A DNA stretch of 34,044 bases from Granulicella sp. (GCA_027365345.1 DAHXNO010000092.1:1-34044); one strand, 5' to 3'. Counted from the stretch's first letter, positions 19,621-28,926 are shown. Translations and numbers: made by a program. The notes: generated by a model from the letters alone, not told the origin.

Positions 19621-19858
19621 CAAGCCGACGACTGCCGGACTGCGGGCTTTTGCGTTGCTGCGGGCTTTTGCGGCTCAGCCCTGGGGAGTGGAAAGGTTCG
19701 ATGGGGGGTGGTTCAGGTCCGTGGGAGAGCACGCTGGGATGGATGCTCCTGCGGAAGACGCCTGGGTGTACGGGCAGTGGAGGGAGGAGCCGCAGCCCTG
19801 TTTTCCGCGACAGTCCCAGTTCCGACGCAATTGCCGGAGTGCAAACAGCCGCCAACGG

Positions 19859-20746
19859 ATGGACGATGGGGAGATGACGGATACTGGTAAGGAGCAAGAC
19901 AGGCTTGCGCCCATGGTAGCGATGCGAGACGAGAAGACGAGAGGCGAGCGCGGCTTCAAGCGGGTGCTGGGAGTGACCCCCGCAGCGTTTGCCCGGGAGC
20001 AGCGCAGGGAACGGTTCCGCAGCGGGGTTCGAAGGCCCAGGATGACGGTGACCGAGGCGGTGTACGAGGCCGGTTTTGGCTCGCCGAGCCGGCTGTATGA
20101 GGGAGTGGGAGCGTCGCTGGGCATGTCGCCGAGCGCGATGAAGGCGGGCGGCGCGGGCGAGACGATTCATTACAGCACCACGGAGAGTCCGCTGGGGCGG
20201 TTGCTGGTTGCGGCTACGGCGCGTGGGCTGTGCGCGGTGCTGTTTGCGGAGGGCGCGGAGGGCGGCGCGGGTGGGATGGGATCGCCGGACGCTGAGCTGA
20301 TCTTCGAGCTGCGGCAGCGCTTTCCGCAGGCTGCGCTGCGCGCGGCCACGGCCGGGGGCGAGGCGCTGCCTGGTGAGGCGGTGCAGTGGGTGCTCTCACA
20401 TTTGAGCGAACATCCCTCCGCCAGTGCGCTTCCCTTCCACATTCGCGCTACGGCGTTTCAGCAGCGTGTCTGGCAGGCGTTGATGCGAATTCCACGGGGA
20501 GAGACCCGGACCTACGCTGAGATTGCCGCGACGATTGGGTCGCCGCGGTCCGTCCGCGCGGTGGGCGCTGCCTGCGGAGCGAATCCGCTGGCGGTGGTGA
20601 TTCCCTGCCATCGAGTGGTTGGGGCGAAGGGAGGGCTCACTGGCTATCGCTGGGGCGTGGAGCGGAAGAAGCGGCTGCTGGAGCTGGAAGCAGAGGCCGG
20701 CAAGTTGGCGGTTGCAGTCGGCGCGCCGGTTCTGCCGTCCAGGTAG
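19859..20746 (+). CDS. Ada-like methylated-DNA--protein-cysteine methyltransferase lacking the N-terminal domain
   Basis: DNA repair protein that removes methyl groups from O6-methylguanine by transfer to its own Cys. From about residue 40 it shows the second half of an AraC-type helix-turn-helix (FKRVLGVTPAAFAREQRRER, MTVTEAVYEAGFGSPSRLYE, LGMSPSAMKAGG), then the Ada linker (IHYSTTESPLGRLLVAAT) and the transferase domain with AFQQRVWQAL, IPRGETRTYAEIA, RAVGAACGANPLAV and the acceptor motif PCHRV at Cys250. The methylphosphotriester-sensing domain with four zinc cysteines that precedes this in Ada is absent, and the upstream 240 bp does not encode it in any frame. The start is uncertain (ATG 19859, 19874 or 19913; none with a good Shine-Dalgarno). 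Likely still active in repair, unlikely to sense methylation like Ada. Confidence 0.82.
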   Translation: MDDGEMTDTGKEQDRLAPMVAMRDEKTRGERGFKRVLGVTPAAFAREQRRERFRSGVRRPRMTVTEAVYEAGFGSPSRLYEGVGASLGMSPSAMKAGGAGETIHYSTTESPLGRLLVAATARGLCAVLFAEGAEGGAGGMGSPDAELIFELRQRFPQAALRAATAGGEALPGEAVQWVLSHLSEHPSASALPFHIRATAFQQRVWQALMRIPRGETRTYAEIAATIGSPRSVRAVGAACGANPLAVVIPCHRVVGAKGGLTGYRWGVERKKRLLELEAEAGKLAVAVGAPVLPSR

Positions 20747-21347
20747 AATCTGGCGGCGCCTGGGCGGGTGACGTACCCCAGATGGTCTTGCGTAGCGGCA
20801 TGGAAGGGGTTCTTCCTCAGAACACCGGTCTGGGCGCTGTAGCTCGAAGCATGGATCTGCACCGTAGTGACGACCTGACAGGGATTCCCGACGAGCGATT
20901 AAAGCAGGCGTTGCCCGTTGATGCCTATGGATGAGGTGGATGTCCGGGAGCATGGCAACGGGGCAAGTTCTCGGCTGAACAGTCGGTGAGCAAAATTGCA
21001 CAGCTTTTCTTCCACGGCAAAAATATGGTTGGTGATGAAACACACCGCAACGGCGGCGGCAGTGATGCCGGATTATCCGGCGGTATTCGCCGGAGGCACA
21101 ACGCCCTCCACACTGCCGCCACGCCATCTGACGGGCTCCATGACCAAGAGCTCCGCAACATGCTTTGAGTGTGCAGGCCTCTCGATTCCTTGCCAAGCGC
21201 AACCTCCTGTGTACAGAAGAGAACGGCCCAAGTTGCGAGGGGTTTGGAATGCTTCGATCTATTCGTGAGGGAGGTCGTCAGGGAAGGTTTTGTGAAGCTA
21301 TCGGTTCCAGGCAAGTGATATCGGTTTGCTCCCAGCAGGTACATTCG
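20747..21347. other. Intergenic region, about 600 bp, no gene recognised
   Basis: No reading frame in this stretch shows family resemblance or natural composition. It holds a small hairpin (GCCGGA-TTA-TCCGGC at 21067-21081) and no clear promoter for the receiver gene that follows. It may contain eroded coding DNA from an earlier insertion. Confidence 0.35.
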
Positions 21348-21860
21348 ATGAGAAAAAGGCCGTCAAGGACAGTTCTGTTGATCGAGGATGATCCCGAAGA
21401 GGCGCGCACGATTCGCGCGATGCTTAACGATAGAAGAGAATCCGCTTTTGCATTAACCCCGGTGGCGAGTCTGACGGACGCGGAAGCCTATTTCGCAGAG
21501 CACTTCGTCGACATTGTTCTGCTCGATCTGGGACTGTTCGAGCTTTATGGGCCGGAGGCGGTGGGGTGGGCGCGCAGAAGGGCTCCTGAAGCCTCCTTTG
21601 TGCTGCTGGCCAGGCAAGACGATGAGCCGAAGGCAATCCAAGCCCTCCGCGAGGGAGCGCAAGACTGTCTCCTCAAGGAACAGATGGAACCACTTCGACT
21701 GATGGGCTTTCTGGAGCATGCGATGGAGCGCAGATTGGCTCGTGGACATGGAGGACCGCCAGGGGCACACACGTCATCCGCTGGAGCGTCACCCCAAATC
21801 AAGATTTGCGCTCGCCGCGCCGCTGAAACCGAGGCACGCCAAAAATGCAGCCAGCGCTGA
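21348..21860 (+). CDS. Orphan single-domain response regulator (receiver)
   Basis: A 170-residue protein whose first 125 residues form a CheY-like receiver: acidic pair at Glu13/Asp14/Asp15 (VLLIEDDPEE), candidate phosphoacceptor Asp60 (IVLLDLGLFE) and the conserved Lys110 (GAQDCLLKEQ). The Thr/Ser normally found at the end of strand 4 is not conserved (FVLLARQDDE), so the phosphorylation switch may be altered. The C-terminal 40 residues are low-complexity, with no output domain. No histidine kinase is adjacent. The ATG 21348 has only AGGT upstream. The 3' end overlaps the next open frame by over 100 bp, which may mean that one of the two is wrong or that a frameshift split a longer protein. 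Confidence 0.75.
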   Translation: MRKRPSRTVLLIEDDPEEARTIRAMLNDRRESAFALTPVASLTDAEAYFAEHFVDIVLLDLGLFELYGPEAVGWARRRAPEASFVLLARQDDEPKAIQALREGAQDCLLKEQMEPLRLMGFLEHAMERRLARGHGGPPGAHTSSAGASPQIKICARRAAETEARQKCSQR

Positions 21861-22365
21861 ACTGCGGGATTCGATTGCCAAGATCAGCGCTGAGAACAGG
21901 ATGCTCTTGAGCGACGCTATTGGAGTTTTCGCAGTGCACCATCAGCGAGATGGATTCGTCGAATTCGATAGCATCTCCGAACTCCAGGCCGTAGACCGAT
22001 ACATTGAATTCCTGCGCAGTCTGGGCTTCGAAAAACGAGAACTGGAACTTGTGTCAGGCGATACCGCCGCCAATTCGCAATACGGGCGACAGTGGCGTCG
22101 TCGCCTTTCGGAAACTTACCTTCGCATTCGCCGGTGTCCGGCGGGGCGTAATTATGGCCCGAAGACCTCCCTCTGGGTGCGGCCGGAGGCGAAGGTGCCC
22201 TATCAGCGCAAGACCGGCGCAGCCGGCTTCCGATTCATGATGGCGATGGCCTTCATCATCTTCGACGCGATACCGGCGGATGCAACCCCGGCGTTGCCTG
22301 CGCCGACGGCTGAAATTTGTTCGGGCGGTCGAAACTCGATCCAAAGTCGGATTTCGACTGACTGA
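21748..22365 (+). CDS. Hypothetical protein
   Basis: A frame of about 205 residues overlapping the end of the receiver gene by 113 bp in another frame. The middle part (about residues 30-110) looks like real protein, with a helical stretch ELRDSIAKISAENRMLL followed by mixed alpha/beta sequence (HHQRDGFVEFDSISELQAVD). The last 60 residues are Ala/Pro-rich and less convincing, so the gene may be truncated by the mobile-element debris that begins downstream. I recognise no family. It might be the frame-shifted continuation of the receiver protein. Confidence 0.4.
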   Translation: MEDRQGHTRHPLERHPKSRFALAAPLKPRHAKNAASAELRDSIAKISAENRMLLSDAIGVFAVHHQRDGFVEFDSISELQAVDRYIEFLRSLGFEKRELELVSGDTAANSQYGRQWRRRLSETYLRIRRCPAGRNYGPKTSLWVRPEAKVPYQRKTGAAGFRFMMAMAFIIFDAIPADATPALPAPTAEICSGGRNSIQSRISTD

Positions 22366-22381
22366 CCAGGACCTCCCTTTG

Positions 22382-22413
22382 CCACAGTGGCGGCGGCGCG
22401 TCCGCCACTGTGG
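22382..22413. repeat. Perfect 12-bp inverted repeat
   Basis: CCACAGTGGCGG (22382-22393) and CCGCCACTGTGG (22402-22413) with an 8-bp spacer. It lies in DNA that follows the broken transposase, close to the sequence GAAATTGACCACC (22461-22473), which reminds me of IS21-type element ends. It could be an element end, a recombination site or a terminator. Confidence 0.45.
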
Positions 22414-22542
22414 ACGCTGGTGCCATCACAAAACGCCTGCCAATGTGGACAGCTTTTGGCAGAAATTGACCACCGACTGCTAAACTCCGGTTTTTCCTTG
22501 ACTTCGGAGGAGCGTAGCCCCGGACCTCCGCGTCCTAAACCA

Positions 22543-23030
22543 TCGGTGAGTCTGGTGACCAGACGGGCATGCCCGCCCAGACGCTTTTTATGCCGCTCCG
22601 TCACGGCCTCAGCCAGGCCCATGCCCATGCGATACAGCGTGCGCCGACCTACGGCGTTTTCAAACCGGCTCAGTGTCGATTGCGAAGCCAGATCAGGGCC
22701 TGTAACTGGATCACGATCCAGAAGCATTTTATGGATGGGGTCCTTGCTCAGCCGCGCCGCATCGTTGGCGTCCTCGTATCCGCAGGCCAAGCCATAAATG
22801 CGCTGCTTGAGAATTTCGTCCATGGTGTGCTCCACCTTGCCCGCTTGGCGACGGTCTTGACAGCACCCTGTCAATCCTTCAATTAAGCCATCGCCGTAGC
22901 GACGGTTGCTCGCTTCCAAGAAGATCGCGCCACCGTCGCTTGAGCCTTGCGTCTGGTCAAAGACTGCCGTCACGGGACGCTTGGCAAGATCGCCAAACAA
23001 CAAACACTCTGTGGGTCTAGAATTACACAA
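22543..23030 (-). pseudogene. IS1380-family transposase, 5' half only
   Basis: The minus-strand frame opens with TTG at 23030 and shows the IS1380 start: PTECLLFGDLAKRPVTAVFD, then SSDGGAIFLEASNRRYGDGL, DEILKQRIYGLACGYEDAND, a DPIHKMLLDRDP stretch and STLSRFENAVGRR. Homology ends around 22543-22556 at HARLVT, where complete transposases continue into the catalytic Asp region (IDLDPTDDPT). The rest of the frame, to 22203, is unrelated sequence. At roughly 160 residues of an expected 430 or so, it cannot be functional. It has its own extended -10 promoter at 23074-23082. It marks the left flank of the CRISPR locus. Confidence 0.8.
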
Positions 23031-23252
23031 GCGCGAGCCCTTTCCTGCTGCTATGTTGTTGATTTATAACCACATTATAGCACAGATCGGGTTCTCGGCC
23101 TTACTCTTCATGCATAATCAAGGTTAGCAAACCGGGCCCCATAACGACGCCCCGTCCGCGTTAATGCTCGTGGATTGTGCATAATTTAGGTACAATGAGC
23201 GTTTCCGGGGGAAAATCACGCCCGCACTCTCTGAAAGAAAGAGAAAAAATCC
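23031..23252. other. Region between transposase fragment and csb1
   Basis: 222 bp, more AT-rich than its surroundings, containing outward promoter signals for both flanking genes and probably the end of the insertion element. TACAAT at 23191-23196 could be a -10 for the cas operon, but no good -35 is visible. Just before csb1 the purine-rich AGAAAGAGAAAA serves as a weak ribosome binding site. Confidence 0.4.
23074..23082 (-). promoter_or_regulatory. Extended -10 promoter of the transposase fragment
   Basis: On the minus strand TGCTATAAT is a perfect extended -10 element (TGn plus TATAAT), 44 bp before the TTG start of the transposase fragment. No -35 is needed for such promoters, and none is clear. 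Confidence 0.5.
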
Positions 23253-24476
23253 ATGAATGCTGCCGCGCTGACCAAAATGGTTGCGGAAGATGCCGCGTTG
23301 CGCCGCCGCCAACGCTTGCAACCGGTGGGCGGCAAGGGGGACAAGATTTTCCCACCTACCTATCCAGGCGAGGGCCGGAACAATCCTCCTCCGCGCCATG
23401 TCTTTGAGCGCCGCCGGTTGGGTGACAAGGAAATATGGTGTGTGCTGGTTGATAGTGTGCAGTCCCAAGCCAACCGGCTTGAAGAGAGCCTGCTCGGAAT
23501 TATTCGGGAAAAGTCTGTTTGCATTCCACACGTGGTGGTGGATTTCAGCGGAAAGGGCCTCGACGGCATCAGCACCATCACCTCGCTCGAAGCTCCGCAC
23601 CGCGTGTATGACGCGATTTTCCGCGACAGCCTTCTGGATGGACAGCCCTTTATGAAAAGCACTCTGGGCGAGCGCCTAGCAAAAGCTAGCAATGCCGATG
23701 CCTCGGCGTTGCTGGAGATTTCGCCCACGGCGCTACTCTTCGGTTCCTGGTACTCCACGGGAGGAGGCGGTGGACTCGGGGCGAAGTTCGCTCGTTGCCT
23801 GGTTGCCGAGATTGTCGCTGCGGATGTACCGGTCGACTTAATTGACCAGAGAAATGGTGAAGTTGAATCGCGCACCGCTGGACGACGCACTGGCAGCCGC
23901 ATCGATCCTCTTGGTGTACTGAGTAAAGTAGAAGTCTACAAAGGTGACAATGGAGAATGGGATGTAACTGAGGCGGGAGCCGGCCCAAAGGCGAAGAGGG
24001 TACGGCCTTCGGAGATTAACCACGGCAACATTGCACCGTCCGTCCAGCCGCTCGGAATCACCTGCGACTACCTCGAACACATGTTCGTGCTGAGCTTTGC
24101 TGCCCTACGCCGACTGCGCTTCGGATCACGTGAAAAGGATGCGGCAGGGCGAGCCTTGCTTGCGGCACTCGGACTGATGGCTATGGCGGAACAGGACGCG
24201 CAGGGGTACGCGCTTCGTTCGCGGTGCGACCTCGTCTGCGATGGAAAGGCCCCTCTGGAACTGGTTCACTCAGATGGGACTTCTGCGAATATCTCCATCG
24301 ACGTTGCGGAAGTGCGCAACCTTTACCGCGCCACCTTTACTGCCGCAAAAGATTCAGGATTCAAGTTTCAGGAAGCACCCCTTTCGCTCACGCCTCAGAA
24401 CAAGCTGGTGGAGATTGTGCGTCAGAGCCAGAATCTGGCCCTTACTGGTAAGGGTGAAGGTACCGAAGAAGTGTAG
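23253..24476 (+). CDS. csb1: Type I-G CRISPR Cas7 backbone protein Csb1
   Basis: A 407-residue RAMP protein of the GSU0053/Csb1 family. In type I-G complexes several copies form the crRNA-binding backbone of Cascade. Recognised by IFPPTYPGEG near the start, a strand with WCVLVDSVQSQANRLEE, TSLEAPHRVYDAIFRDS, the glycine-rich SPTALLFGSWYSTGGGGGLG followed by AKFARCLVAEIV, and the late region with LRSRCDLVCDGKAPLEL. ATG 23253 starts the homologous region. It is first in the cas operon; csb2 follows after 11 bp. Codon usage is less GC-biased than in the housekeeping genes to the left, consistent with transfer. Confidence 0.94.
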   Translation: MNAAALTKMVAEDAALRRRQRLQPVGGKGDKIFPPTYPGEGRNNPPPRHVFERRRLGDKEIWCVLVDSVQSQANRLEESLLGIIREKSVCIPHVVVDFSGKGLDGISTITSLEAPHRVYDAIFRDSLLDGQPFMKSTLGERLAKASNADASALLEISPTALLFGSWYSTGGGGGLGAKFARCLVAEIVAADVPVDLIDQRNGEVESRTAGRRTGSRIDPLGVLSKVEVYKGDNGEWDVTEAGAGPKAKRVRPSEINHGNIAPSVQPLGITCDYLEHMFVLSFAALRRLRFGSREKDAAGRALLAALGLMAMAEQDAQGYALRSRCDLVCDGKAPLELVHSDGTSANISIDVAEVRNLYRATFTAAKDSGFKFQEAPLSLTPQNKLVEIVRQSQNLALTGKGEGTEEV

Positions 24477-24487
24477 GGGCGTAAACA

Positions 24488-25927
24488 ATGACCCTGGTTC
24501 TGGAGATCGAGTACCTGACTGATGTTGTCTTCGCAGCCCGCGGCCCGGAGAGCAATGTCCCCGATTGGCCCCCGCAGCCGGACCGCATCTTTTCCGCACT
24601 TGTGGCAACGTGGGGAGCGCGGGGAGGTAATAATTCCGAAGCAGAGGCGCTGAAGTGGTTAGAGCAGCAATCTGTGCCAAGAATTGCCGCGTCGCGAGCG
24701 GAGCCTCGTACCGCTCCCGTGAGTTTCGTGCCGCCCAATGACAAAGCCATACTGCCCCATCTACGCGGACGTCAACCTAGGCGCTTTCCTGCCTCCCGAC
24801 CTGATGCCCCAGTCGTATTTCTGTATTGGGAGGGTATCGCTCCGGTGCCGCGCGTGTTTGAAGCTCTGAGTGTCCTGGCGACCGACACATCGTATGTGGG
24901 ACACTCCGCAAGCCTGACCCGCTGTCGCTTCCTATGCTCGGAAGCGCCTCCACCAGCACAATCGCTGTTGCCAAAAAGGAGAATCTACGGTGGAAGGTTC
25001 GATGAACTACGCGAGAGTTACAAACGATTCGTCCAATCAGGCGGTAAAAACGGCCGCCCTCTTCTGGGAGAGCAGGTTGTGACCGCCGTACGTTCCACAA
25101 GCGAAGCGGCCTATAGCTGCTTTGATTCGAAATGGCTGGTAATGGAGCATACGGACGGTGAAATACCCGATGTGCGCGCCACAGCCTTGATTGCCAAGGA
25201 AATTCGAGACGCTCTTCTCTCCGGCTACAGGCAGTGCGGTATGGGAGACCGTATTCCTGCTGTCGTCAGCGGGCATAATCCAGATGGTAGTCCGACGCGG
25301 GAAGCGCACCTAGCAATTGTGCCCTTAACCTTTGCGGGCTTCCGCTATGGGGATGGGCATTTGCTAGGCTTTGCCCTGGTACCGCCGCGAGATAGAGGTC
25401 TCCTGGAGGATGGAGATTTTCTGCGAGCGATGATCAAAATCGCACCGGTTTCCAAGCAGACGGATCGGAGAGCGATTCGCCTGTTCGATTCCAGTCTTGA
25501 GTTGTCTCCCACCTTTGAATCGGATAAGCGATCTTTGGACTCAGCCCTCTACACGAATCCTTCCATGGTATTCGCAACCGTAACCCCCATCGTGCTCGAT
25601 CGCCACCTTAAGGAAAGAGGGACCAAGAGACAGGAAGAGGTCATCGAACAAATCAAGTCCGCTTGTGCCAACGCCGGGTTTCCTGAACCGGATGCGGTTG
25701 TTCCCGACAAGCATTCGGCTATCGAGGGCGCGATCTCGGCGCAGCCCTCGGGCAACGCGCCGGACTGGATGCGCTGGCGGCTGCCCTCCTCGCTGAACAA
25801 CCGCTTTCTGACGCATGCAGTCATTCGCTTTCTCGCGCCGGTGAAAGGGCCGGTGATCCTGGGGGCGGGGCGGTTTGTGGGCTTGGGACTTTGCCGTCCT
25901 ATTGTAGATGCGGAGGACATGGCATGA
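24488..25927 (+). CDS. csb2: Type I-G CRISPR protein Csb2 (Cas5-Cas6 fusion)
   Basis: A 479-residue protein of the GSU0054/Csb2 family. In type I-G it processes pre-crRNA and stays on the crRNA 3' end; it combines Cas5-like and Cas6-like parts. The N-terminal Cas5-like part shows DWPPQPDRIFSALVATWG; the middle has SYVGHSASLTRCRF. The C-terminal Cas6-like part includes SGHNPDGSPTREAHLAIVPL and FRYGDGHLLGFALVPPR, whose His and Arg residues are candidates for RNA cleavage. The ATG at 24488 is preceded by AGGGG. Its TGA overlaps the cas3 ATG as ATGA. The array repeats carry a strong palindrome, a fitting substrate for its cleavage. Confidence 0.93.
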   Translation: MTLVLEIEYLTDVVFAARGPESNVPDWPPQPDRIFSALVATWGARGGNNSEAEALKWLEQQSVPRIAASRAEPRTAPVSFVPPNDKAILPHLRGRQPRRFPASRPDAPVVFLYWEGIAPVPRVFEALSVLATDTSYVGHSASLTRCRFLCSEAPPPAQSLLPKRRIYGGRFDELRESYKRFVQSGGKNGRPLLGEQVVTAVRSTSEAAYSCFDSKWLVMEHTDGEIPDVRATALIAKEIRDALLSGYRQCGMGDRIPAVVSGHNPDGSPTREAHLAIVPLTFAGFRYGDGHLLGFALVPPRDRGLLEDGDFLRAMIKIAPVSKQTDRRAIRLFDSSLELSPTFESDKRSLDSALYTNPSMVFATVTPIVLDRHLKERGTKRQEEVIEQIKSACANAGFPEPDAVVPDKHSAIEGAISAQPSGNAPDWMRWRLPSSLNNRFLTHAVIRFLAPVKGPVILGAGRFVGLGLCRPIVDAEDMA

Positions 25928-28926
25928 CTCGGGAATTGTGCGGAGAAAATTTTGCTGCGTTCTTCGAAGAGATTCATGGGTATCCACCCTTTCCCTGGCA
26001 GACGCGCCTCGCCCGAAAGTTGACCGATGAAGGCACCTGGCCCGCAGTGTTGGACCTGCCTACCGGCTCCGGCAAAACAGCGGCTTTGGATATAGCCGTA
26101 TTTCATCTTGCATTGGAAGCGGTGCGCGGGCTAGCGCGAAAGGCGCCGGTACGCATTGCCCTGGTGGTGGATCGAAGGCTCGTCGTGGACGATGCGTTTG
26201 AGCGGGCTAAAAAAATCGCGGCCGCGCTTACCAATCCCAAAGGGCCAGTCACCACCAGGGTTGCACGAAACCTCAGATTACTTGCAGGGCAGGCCGCCGA
26301 ACCTTTGCTCGCTCGCCGCCTACGCGGCGGTATTCCGCGAGAAGACGATTGGGCGCGCACACCATCCCAGCCCACGATTCTATGTTCGACCGTCGACCAA
26401 GTCGGTTCGCGTCTGTTGTTTCGCGGCTATGGGGTTTCCGACAGCATGAAGCCCGTCCACGCCGGGCTGTTTGGTTCCGATTGCCTGATCCTTCTCGATG
26501 AGGCACATCTTTCCGAGCCGTTCCGGCAAACGCTCGACTGGGTGCAGACCTACAGAGGTGAGTCCTGGCGCGAAAGTAAGGACGCCACTCCGTGGGGATT
26601 GTCGCTGCTCACCGCGACTCCAGGCGAGGAGGCGCCTGGGCGCTTCCGTCTTGCAAACGAAGATTACGCCAACCCCGTTCTTGGCCGACGCTGGAACTGT
26701 TCAAAGTCGGCACGACTGATTGAGTCGGGCAAAGCCAGGCAGAACAACGATACAGCAGACGACGAAGCGGACGAACCGAATAATATCTTGGAAAAGCAGT
26801 GCATCGATGAGTTTGTGAAGCAGGCAGAAAAAGGACTCGAAGTCCTCAAAAAGAGAAGTCTCAATCATCCGCCGGCCCTGGCCGTTGTGGTGAACCGCGT
26901 CGCGCGTGCGCGCGCTATCTTCGAGGAGCTTAGCAAAAGATCGGGTGCGGATGAGGTCGAATCCATCCTGATGATTGGTCCCTCGCGCTCGATCGAGCGT
27001 GAGGCGATTGCCAGGAGTCTCGATCCTATCAAGACAGGCAAAAACCGCGATCTCGGAAAACCGCTGCTGATCGTGTCTACCCAGTGTATTGAAGCAGGCG
27101 TGGATATCGATTTGGATGGCCTTATCACGGAAGTGGCGCCTCTCGATTCACTTCGCCAGCGCTTTGGACGGCTTAATCGCGAAGGACGCGAAATTGTTTC
27201 TTACGCCGCCATCGTCGGCAGCGGAGGCGAAGTGTATGCCAAAGACCCAGTCTATGGCGAGGCGATCGTCAATACATGGAAGTATCTGGCCGAGCATCCC
27301 GATAAGGCCGAGGACAAGAAAAAGAAACAACCGGCCGAGATTGACTTCGGCCTGGCCGCTTTTTCGAAACGCACTATTGATCCGGATTTACTTGCCCCCA
27401 AGGCAGATGCGCCCGTGCTGCTGCCCGCGCATCTCGATCTGCTGAGCCAGACCTCGCCCATTCCCACAGCCGACCCCGAAGTAGCACTCTACCTGCATGG
27501 GCCTGGCCGTACCGCCGATTCGGTTGCTGTCGTCTGGCGGAGCGATGTTGCCCCGGCATTTTCAGAAGGCACATTCCAGCTTATGTTGCTTGTGCCGCCG
27601 CGTGCTGCTGAGGCCATTGAGCTTCCCGTCTGGGTTGTACGCCGCTGGTTAACGGAAGAACGCCCTGAAATGGCTGGCCTGGCTGACGTTCCCGTCCTTG
27701 AGCCGAAGCCGGTAGAGAAAGAAAGTCCATGCAGAAGCAAACAGGAACGAAGAGTCTTCCGCTGGACCGGCGAAGAGGATAGCTCCGCATGGATTTCTCC
27801 CAAAGGAATTCGCCCCGGTGATACGGTCGTTGCCCCGGCAGCTTATGGGGGCGTCGACAGATACGGCTGGAACCCCGATGATCGAGAGCCCGCCGAAGAC
27901 GTTGCTACTCTAGCTGCTGAACCTTATGAAGGGCGCAAGTTCGCAGTACGTGTTGCCCCAGGACTGCTGAACTTTGCCGACGATGACTCAGCACTCGCAC
28001 GGGCTATCGCCGCTGCAGACACCCGGCAATGGAAGGATCTCCGCGAAGCGGTGCTGAGTATTAAGCTGCCACCGAAGATTGCCGAGAATTTGAAAAAACT
28101 GGATAAAGCTAAAGGTACCAGGAACAATGTCGATACATATACGGAGATTTACGGCCGTAAAGATGATTGTCCACGCGGCATTGTCTTCTTTGCTCCCCGG
28201 GGAATCGATAACAAACAGAATGAAAACGACTCGCTCAACTCAACCGAGGATGACATTGCCGGGTCGCTATCCAGCTCCCCGGTGCCGCTCCAGCAACACT
28301 GCATCTGCGTAGAGAAGATGGCAGAAAAACTTTCTCGGCTAGCGGGTCTCTCAGAGGATCGGATAAAGGACGTGAAGCTGGCGGGATATTTGCATGATGC
28401 AGGCAAGGCTGATGCACGTTTTCAAGCATGGCTAGCCAATGGCGATCCGCTGGGTCCAGACCCCGATCGCCCCGATGAGGTTCTGGCGAAATCGGCGCGG
28501 CGTCTGCCTCGCAATGCCAGAGAACGTTCCGGCTTGCCCGCAAACTGGCGGCATGAGGCCCTGTCTGTGCGGCTAGCTCCTCATATGCCTTGCTTTGTTG
28601 ATGGAGCGAAAGACCCCGAATTGGTCCTGTGGCTGGTGGGTACTCATCATGGTTATGGCCGTCCATTCTTTCCTCATGCCGACCCGGAAGACGCGCAAAC
28701 CCGCAACCATCTCCCCAATGTGCTTGGCATTCCGCAAATACTTCCGCCGGGGTACGGCCCCCAGTCACTTGCCTTTGACTGGAACGGACTAGATTGGCCC
28801 AGCCTGTATGAACGTCTCAAGGCCCGCTATGGAGTTTGGGAACTCGCTCGTATGGAAGCTGTCCTACGCCTGGCCGATCACCGCGCTTCGGAACAGGCAG
28901 AACAGGAAGAAAGGATCGCTTCATGA
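25924..28926 (+). CDS. cas3: Cas3 helicase-nuclease, type I-G arrangement (C-terminal HD)
   Basis: A 1000-residue helicase-nuclease that unwinds and degrades target DNA after Cascade binding. The helicase comes first: Walker A LPTGSGKT (GSGKT at 48-52), DEAH box at 192-195, SLLTATPGEE (motif III-like), STQCIEAGVDIDLDGLIT and motif VI QRFGRLNREGR. The HD nuclease lies at the C-terminus: AGYLHDAGKADARFQ with His824-Asp825, and a later GTHHGYGRPFF pair of histidines. An HD domain after the helicase is typical of types I-G/I-U and opposite to most Cas3 proteins. The ATG at 25924 overlaps the csb2 stop and is preferred over the in-frame ATG 25891. Its own TGA overlaps the next ATG. Confidence 0.97.
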   Translation: MTRELCGENFAAFFEEIHGYPPFPWQTRLARKLTDEGTWPAVLDLPTGSGKTAALDIAVFHLALEAVRGLARKAPVRIALVVDRRLVVDDAFERAKKIAAALTNPKGPVTTRVARNLRLLAGQAAEPLLARRLRGGIPREDDWARTPSQPTILCSTVDQVGSRLLFRGYGVSDSMKPVHAGLFGSDCLILLDEAHLSEPFRQTLDWVQTYRGESWRESKDATPWGLSLLTATPGEEAPGRFRLANEDYANPVLGRRWNCSKSARLIESGKARQNNDTADDEADEPNNILEKQCIDEFVKQAEKGLEVLKKRSLNHPPALAVVVNRVARARAIFEELSKRSGADEVESILMIGPSRSIEREAIARSLDPIKTGKNRDLGKPLLIVSTQCIEAGVDIDLDGLITEVAPLDSLRQRFGRLNREGREIVSYAAIVGSGGEVYAKDPVYGEAIVNTWKYLAEHPDKAEDKKKKQPAEIDFGLAAFSKRTIDPDLLAPKADAPVLLPAHLDLLSQTSPIPTADPEVALYLHGPGRTADSVAVVWRSDVAPAFSEGTFQLMLLVPPRAAEAIELPVWVVRRWLTEERPEMAGLADVPVLEPKPVEKESPCRSKQERRVFRWTGEEDSSAWISPKGIRPGDTVVAPAAYGGVDRYGWNPDDREPAEDVATLAAEPYEGRKFAVRVAPGLLNFADDDSALARAIAAADTRQWKDLREAVLSIKLPPKIAENLKKLDKAKGTRNNVDTYTEIYGRKDDCPRGIVFFAPRGIDNKQNENDSLNSTEDDIAGSLSSSPVPLQQHCICVEKMAEKLSRLAGLSEDRIKDVKLAGYLHDAGKADARFQAWLANGDPLGPDPDRPDEVLAKSARRLPRNARERSGLPANWRHEALSVRLAPHMPCFVDGAKDPELVLWLVGTHHGYGRPFFPHADPEDAQTRNHLPNVLGIPQILPPGYGPQSLAFDWNGLDWPSLYERLKARYGVWELARMEAVLRLADHRASEQAEQEERIAS

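Noticed and set aside
20396-21202. 268-codon minus-strand frame after the methyltransferase
   Set aside because: Overlaps the methyltransferase 3' end; His/Arg/Cys-rich composition without motif.
22203-22542. C-terminal part of the minus-strand frame continuing from the transposase fragment
   Set aside because: The frame stays open but transposase homology ends near 22543; the remaining peptide shows no relation to IS1380 catalytic regions.
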